A stretch of 64,000 nucleotides of DNA from Mytilus trossulus (Eukaryota; Mollusca; Bivalvia; Mytilida; Mytilidae), in the NCBI RefSeq assembly GCF_036588685.1, contig NC_086376.1, positions 25,581,930 through 25,645,929 of the forward strand, read 5' to 3'. Positions 59,401 to 64,000 of this stretch are shown in pieces. The position numbers were made by a program, and so were the translations under genes. Under the pieces are notes generated by a model that searched no databases, was not told the origin of the DNA, and worked only from the letters and a program-made list of their open reading frames with translations. Position 1 is the stretch's first letter, and each line of letters begins with the position of its first letter.

Positions 59401-60251
59401 AGACTACTTTTTTAAATCTTTTTGATGGATTTGTAAGGAGCTTTTGCAAAGCAAATAAAACAATAGTACCGCTATTCAATAGTCATGAATCGATTTTAAT
59501 GAATCAAATCCGAGTCACAAATCAAAACTTAGGAAACAACATCAACTATTAAAGAAAACAAAATGAAGCAACAGAAACAATGAACTACCACAAAAAGAAA
59601 ATGCAAACTCACATAACAACGTACCATGTGATAACAATTGCCATATTTCTAACTCGATACAAGACATCGCATCTCAGTGAAAGGTAATCGAATGTTTTTC
59701 ATGGGATAAATTGAAATTTCTTCCCCCTATCAGTGCTCAAAAAATTACTTGTATTCGTCGATCACTTGAAAATATACATGAAATACTGATCCCAATTTGT
59801 TTGACTCCCAACAGTCAATCTAATGATCAATTAATGCCTCTCACCTGTTATACAGTACTATATCTGGCAGCCATATTTTTTCACATGGCATCCTTAGTAT
59901 TTCTAGACCATTGTAATCAGCGGGGTCCCACACTAGTCTTTCATCAATCCATTCCTATGGATAAATAAACCATCAATTCATTCAGAGAAAATATATTGCA
60001 TTTTGTCAAAGTATAATCTTATCGGTTTTTGTATTTGCATTTTTATCTAATCATTTTTCCATGAAGTTAATTTATTTAATTTTATTCAAAGCTTACACTT
60101 TTAAAATTAAAAAAACAACTTAGGAAATAATGTTTTGAAACAAGATTAGTCATTTATGTTTAAGTAGTCGATACTAGTAGCAAATAACCAAATAATGTAT
60201 AAATACCTGTTCTAGCCAAACGTTAGTTGTCAATACCTGGTTTACTTCATC
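52926..60251 (-). CDS. nicotinic acetylcholine receptor subunit, alpha type, 5' end missing
   Basis: Four minus-strand exons (60251-60207, 59954-59845, 55832-55297, 53479-52926) join in frame into 414 residues. The product is a subunit of a pentameric acetylcholine-gated cation channel of the plasma membrane. Seen: [15 protein letters not shown] (loop D Trp), [13 protein letters not shown] (loop A Tyr), the Cys-loop [15 protein letters not shown] with 13 residues between cysteines (about 85-99), SWTYDGF (loop B Trp), [12 protein letters not shown] with the vicinal cysteines that define alpha-type subunits, TM1 (about 169-191), TM2 with GEK at its start and Leu at the 9' position as in cation channels, TM3 in exon 6, a short cytoplasmic loop, and TM4 near the C-terminus. 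Intron positions and the 45- and 110-bp exon lengths match the family. The signal peptide and first roughly 50-60 mature residues were not found. Bivalves carry many such genes; the subtype is uncertain, closest in feel to alpha-9/10-like or mollusc-specific groups. Confidence 0.93.
54890..55040 (+). repeat. dispersed repeat, family F, in the nAChR intron
   Basis: GCAAGCTGAAGGACGCCTCC, GGTGCGGGAATATCTCGCTA, CATTGAAGACCTGTTAGTGA, CTATGGTCGGGTTGTTGTCT and CACAATCCCCATTTCCATTT. I recognise this as a very common mussel repeat end (retroelement tail by recollection). The small plus-strand frame here (54892-55125) is a repeat remnant. Confidence 0.75.
55297..55832 (-). CDS. nAChR exon, 536 bp (Cys-loop to end of TM2)
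   Basis: Acceptor TTTTACATTTCAG, donor CCATTAATTG before GTAAGT. Contains the Cys-loop (55735-55691), loop B, vicinal cysteines (55543-55538), TM1 and TM2 ([20 protein letters not shown]). N-glycosylation sequons NGT and NRS. An extra cysteine (MVSCNGT) upstream of the Cys-loop is not part of the usual set. Confidence 0.96.
55833..59844. other. 4-kb nAChR intron with C and D repeats
   Basis: Family C reverse at about 57895-58020 (ACACAAATTCTGAACTCCAA, GGAAAGTCCCAAATCAAATG) and forward at 59265-59410 (AAATACCTGTACCAAGTCAA, CGGAGTTTAGTATTTTTGTG). Family D forward at 59440-59640 (AAAACAATAGTACCGCTATT). No additional exon recognised; small plus-strand frames at 57069-58220 have no family signature. 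Confidence 0.6.
59845..59954 (-). CDS. nAChR exon, 110 bp (loop D to loop A)
   Basis: Acceptor TTTATCCATAG, donor TATAACAG before GTGAGA. Encodes [36 protein letters not shown] and the first two bases of Ser. 110 bp equals exon 4 of vertebrate nAChR genes. The plus-strand frame at 59711-59968 is its shadow. Confidence 0.95.
60207..60251 (-). CDS. nAChR exon, 45 bp ([15 protein letters not shown])
   Basis: Acceptor TAATTTTGCAG, donor GAACAG before GTATTT. Exactly 45 bases in phase 0-0, the length and position of exon 3 in many animal nAChR genes. Ends just before the loop D tryptophan. Confidence 0.92.
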
Positions 60252-61321
60252 CTGCAAAATTAAATCAGGACAGTTATTTGAAAATGATTTAGTGAACAAT
60301 TCAATATCATCACATGCTTCACAAGTTGGTTATTTTTTTCGGATGGAAAATATACATGTTTTTAAAAAGTCTTCGTTATGAATTATTGTCTGAATATCTG
60401 TTTAGAAATTTGGTCTTTCAAGAACATTTGTGTTTTGCAGTTTGACAGGCTTTGTCATACTTTTACCTAGAAATAACGAAACAATAGACATGGTCATGGT
60501 AGTAAAATACTCATATGCTGTTGACAAGATAAAAAAAGGAAAACAAATAATAAGCTCTAGTCCTTTGACTCATAGATCTAGAGAGGTAATGACGTATACA
60601 CATTTGTTTATTTGATGTACATGGGAGTTCTTTACAGCTTTTTGGCTGTCGTGTTGATAATTTATGCACAAATCATTACAAACACTCTTAGTGCTTTAGC
60701 TTTTATTCAAATTCAGCATCAAAGAAGAACGCACCTGAGTTACACCTTTTTCCTTACAGATTTAATTAAACAGATAATCGATATCAAAGTCATTGTGATA
60801 AAGTAGGTTTCCTTTGACAACATAACAATTCGAATTCAACATTTTCGTGAATTTCAAAGAGTTAATGTAAAAACATGAATTTATCGGTAGATAATATTGG
60901 ATTACTAGTCAAGCTTTTATATTCATTTCAAATACAGTAATGCCTGTAATTGAACGTATGTAAAGTGACACATAGTATATAAGTGTATTAGGTTTTGGTT
61001 GTCATGACTATGTATGACGGTAAACTTTTGTACCTTTATATATTCGAACTATTTCGTATGCATCAGAAAATAAAATCAAGTCCTTACAGTTATAAATTCG
61101 AAAGTATATTAAATGTAACAATATTGACAGTAAAATGGTAGGAATTATTGCATCTTTTTTGTTTGTGAATATCCGTTTGTCTGTTTTTCCAGGGGAATTG
61201 TAGGCTCTACAATCACATATCAGCGGGTTATAATATAGATAGCTTCCATAGAGGAGCTGTTTATAGAGTAATATCCTCAATATATTGTATAATAGTTCCA
61301 GGCTAACTACCACATGACTTT
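60252..61321. other. stretch upstream of the nAChR 45-bp exon, no exon found
   Basis: Searched by eye on the minus strand for the preceding nAChR exon (signal peptide, YNxLxRPV motif); not found. Frames at 60430-60806 and 61008-61313 have no family signature. Confidence 0.4.
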
Positions 61322-61690
61322 TTAATCTTTCCTTACAGATTTATTATAGATATAAAAAGATATGGTATGATTGCCAAGGATACGACTCTCCCTCCAAGTC
61401 ACGTTTTGTAAAAGTAACCTATTATAGGTCAAAATACGGCCTTTTAACACAGAGCCTTGGCTCACACCGCACAGTAAGCTATAAAGGGCCCTACAGGTGA
61501 CTAATGTAAAACCATTGAAACATGAAAACCAACGGTCTAATCTATATAAAAATGAGATACGTGAAATACGTATGAAGCATATCAACAAACGACAACCACT
61601 GAACATCAGGTTTTTGACTTAAGGCAAGTTTAAACAAAAGGCAGCGGGTATAAACGTTCCAATAGGTACCGCCCTTCACTCTTACCGGAA
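61322..61690 (-). repeat. dispersed repeat family E, reverse copy
   Basis: ACGACTCTCCCTCCAAGTCA, CACAGAGCCTTGGCTCACAC, AGCTATAAAGGGCCCTACAG, AAACCAACGGTCTAATCTAT and GCAGCGGGTATAAACGTTCC, the reverse complement of 15060-15415. The minus-strand frame at 61322-61606 is the repeat. Confidence 0.83.
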
Positions 61691-61774
61691 ACAATAGTGT
61701 AACTTCCAAACATAGAAAGACACATTATAAAAAACATATTGAAATGCCTTAATTCATTCAAAAGACATATTATT

Positions 61775-61985
61775 ACAAGTAAAATCACAAAAATACTGAA
61801 TTCCGAGGAAAATTCAAACCGGAAAGTCCCTAATCAAATGGCAAATTCAAAGGATAAAACACATCAAACGAATGGTACAGACATTTTCAAATAAAGAAAA
61901 TGGTGAATTGAACCTGGTTTTATAGCACTAAACCTCTCACATTTATGACAGTCGCATCAAATTCCGTTATTTTTACAACAATGCG
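61775..61985 (-). repeat. dispersed repeat family C, reverse copy
   Basis: ATACTGAATTCCGAGGAAAA, CGGAAAGTCCCTAATCAAAT, GAACCTGGTTTTATAGCACT and AAACCTCTCACATTTATGAC. Confidence 0.82.
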
Positions 61986-62696
61986 TGAACAAAACAGACA
62001 TAATCGGTAAAATAGTAAAAAAATGGTAACAGCAGTCATCACTGAGTGCACAAGTGAACATACACTGAAAGAATAAATTTAATCTATGACACATGTAAAT
62101 ACAAAATAAATAAAATAAGGGGTGATATGTTAAACAGAAAGGAAACCATAATCATGAACATAATACGGCCAAATTAGAATAATGTACACAGGTAATTAAA
62201 AATTATTTAGTTGTAAGGTATACAGTATAAATGGAGAACAAAAAAAGTCATACAAATTACTCATCAAAGCTGGTATAAAGTCAAAAATGGAGAGACGAAA
62301 TATAACACTAAATAAGTAAACATTAACATTACAAATTGTATCAACACGAAAGTACGATTTGAGAGTACTCGCAGTAAGTGACAGCTAGTTAATAGCCAAA
62401 TACAATTAAAAATAAAAACATCATGCATCTGAGACTAAAACAAATCCCAGGGATTAAGATTTATGTCTACATTTAAGATAATTGTTTAAACTAAAATGTG
62501 ATGTATCTCATTAAAGAAAGTATATTTATTTTCTTTCAAAAGAGCAAGAAAATACCAATTTTCATATGAAAATATCACCTGCCTTAGACTAATATTTACA
62601 TAATCAGCTGACACTAACTATCGCTGGTGTTTATGCAATCAGACATAAAACTAAATGTGGCTGCATGACGGTAATAGATGTGGTTGACATACTTTG
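61986..62696. other. non-coding stretch, part probably repeat
   Basis: 62345-62465 (CGAAAGTACGATTTGAGAGT, GACAGCTAGTTAATAGCC, CATCTGAGACTAAAACAAAT, CCCAGG) resembles another mussel repeat I recall. No exon. Confidence 0.4.
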
Positions 62697-62785
62697 ATAT
62701 GAGCGTCACTGATGAGTATTATGTAGACGAAACGCGCGTCCTGCGTATCAAATTATAAGCCTGGTACCTTTGATTACTATTTAGG
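62697..62785 (-). repeat. repeat family A, reverse copy
   Basis: GATATGAGCGTCACTGATGA, AGACGAAACGCGCGTCCTGC and AGCCTGGTACCTTTGATTAC. Confidence 0.87.
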
Positions 62786-63958
62786 CACATGTTCTTGCAA
62801 ATTTTGCTGGATAGAATTTACTTTTGATTTCGCCCCCTTTGTAATCGTGATCAGCAGATAAACACGGCGGAAATGAAAGAACAATCAAAACAAAAATAAT
62901 ACAGGAAAAGCAATTTACTCTAAAATAATGGTATTATGGATAACAAAAACACTGATAAACTACAAATTTAATGCCAAAAAAAAGTGTGGTATAAATGTAT
63001 TGATATAATGGTTCTGATATTTTATTTCTAAAAGGATGTTGTAGAAATGTCAGTTGCATTAAATGGATACTTTATTCAGGAAAGATATATACATGCAATG
63101 AAAAGAAGGATTCGGTATGTATAGAAAAATCAAAAATAGAATTTAACGTAGGGAATGGTTTTTAAACAAATTTCACATAAAAGTCCAGGAACCGAATAAA
63201 AGGTTTTGGAAGCATAATATTATATAACAATGATCATAAAATGAGACATAAAACATTATATGTATATCTTTTGTTCGTAAACACATTTGTATACCTTATG
63301 AAACAATAAAAGACAATTTATAAAGACTACTGAAAAGAACGTAAGTATCAATTTCAATGCGAATACGCCAGATTTCAAAACTTTATGAAGCTTTAGATGG
63401 TACAAACATTTAAAAGATAAACCAAAAAGGTAAAACAAATGCGTTCAATTTTGTCTGAGAGAATTTGATTACGTTATTTATTAATGGAGAAATTACAGAC
63501 AGAAAGGTTTGTATTAGCATCACAACTAAACATGAAATAAACAGAGCAGACAATTATATGTTATTCATTTAATTAAATGTTATTTAACAAAGACATCATT
63601 ACAAAGACCATTAATTCACTTTAAATTGTGTCTCTTGAGTTTCAAGGAACTTCATTCACCGATAATTATTACTATGTTGTTCCAAATCAAAAGATATTTT
63701 TCATGTTAAAACTTTTGCCCTAAAATATGTTGAATGTGGTTTCTGATATATCATATTAAAATCTAATAGGCTCCAGTTCTTTTGTACCAATGCTATTATT
63801 GACATATTACTTTTGTGAAAATAAGTTTAACATCATTTTAAAATACAATAAAATCGTAATCGTTATTCGCCAATACTACATCTTCTTGTACTTTTCTGAA
63901 ATTCGTTTTATTTTATTTTTTGTCTGTCCTATACGTAATTTTCTTCCTCTCTGTACAT
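62786..63958. other. stretch without recognised gene
   Basis: AT-rich; the 60-codon minus-strand frame at 63256-63438 is not convincing. Confidence 0.4.
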
Positions 63959-64000
63959 AGTTATCAAAAGTACCAGGATTATAATTTTATACGCCAGACG
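63959..64000 (+). repeat. repeat family A, forward copy cut by the window edge
   Basis: TAGTTATCAAAAGTACCAGG, ATTATAATTTTATACGCCAG, identical in start to the units at 29211 and 29566; continues past 64000. Confidence 0.85.

Noticed and set aside
59711..59968. 85-codon plus-strand frame
   Set aside because: It is the antisense of the 110-bp nAChR exon; the minus strand has splice sites and clear family similarity.
60470..60540. Minus-strand piece AYEYFTTMTMSIVSLFL between CAG and GTAAAA, resembling a receptor TM3
   Set aside because: The true TM3 exon is at 52926-53479 with the correct junction; this lies upstream of the ligand-binding exons and is probably coincidence.

Overview
The window is AT-rich (roughly two thirds A+T), gene-poor eukaryotic DNA. 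Its introns have GT/AG borders, and short, scattered repeats fill most of it. The protein families and the repeat families point to a marine bivalve. The repeat set (a unit containing ACGCCAGACGCGCGTTTCG, a unit containing CTGTACCAAGTCAGGAATAT, and the tail around GTGTGAGCCAAGGCTCCGTG) is one I associate with mussels of the genus Mytilus. The species is not determined.

Three multi-exon gene models can be built, all on the minus strand. (1) 22651-26336: five exons joined in consistent phase (every junction phase 2), encoding an acidic protein I cannot name. Its first exon carries an in-frame TGA at 26193-26195, inside an otherwise open reading frame. (2) 35965-41581: a small secreted protein made of a signal peptide and one von Willebrand factor A (VWA) domain with a complete metal-site signature. 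The last exon is tentative. (3) 52926-60251: the last four exons of a nicotinic acetylcholine receptor subunit of alpha type, with Cys-loop, vicinal cysteines, four membrane segments and the 45-bp and 110-bp exons typical of this family. The exons for the signal peptide and the start of the ligand-binding domain were not found and probably lie beyond the right edge.

Layout: 1-22 kb has no recognisable host gene. It holds tandem and inverted repeats, a 623-bp foldback transposon with an 8-bp target duplication (12770-13392), a 213-bp terminal-inverted-repeat element (10287-10499) and a decayed Tc1/mariner transposase fragment (20187-20409). 22.6-26.3 kb holds gene 1. 27-33 kb is element-rich: a 468-bp element bounded by G and C runs with an 8-bp target duplication and an internal 32-bp periodicity, a 355-bp unit with identical flanking repeats, and an 869-bp element with long terminal inverted repeats at TA. 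36-41.6 kb holds gene 2. 41.7-52.9 kb has no recognised gene. 52.9-60.3 kb holds gene 3, and 60.3-64 kb is repeats.

The three genes have no evident functional link. Nothing looks like an operon or a dedicated system. The most interesting signals are transposon structures with preserved insertion scars, several near-perfect hairpins, and the in-frame stop in gene 1.
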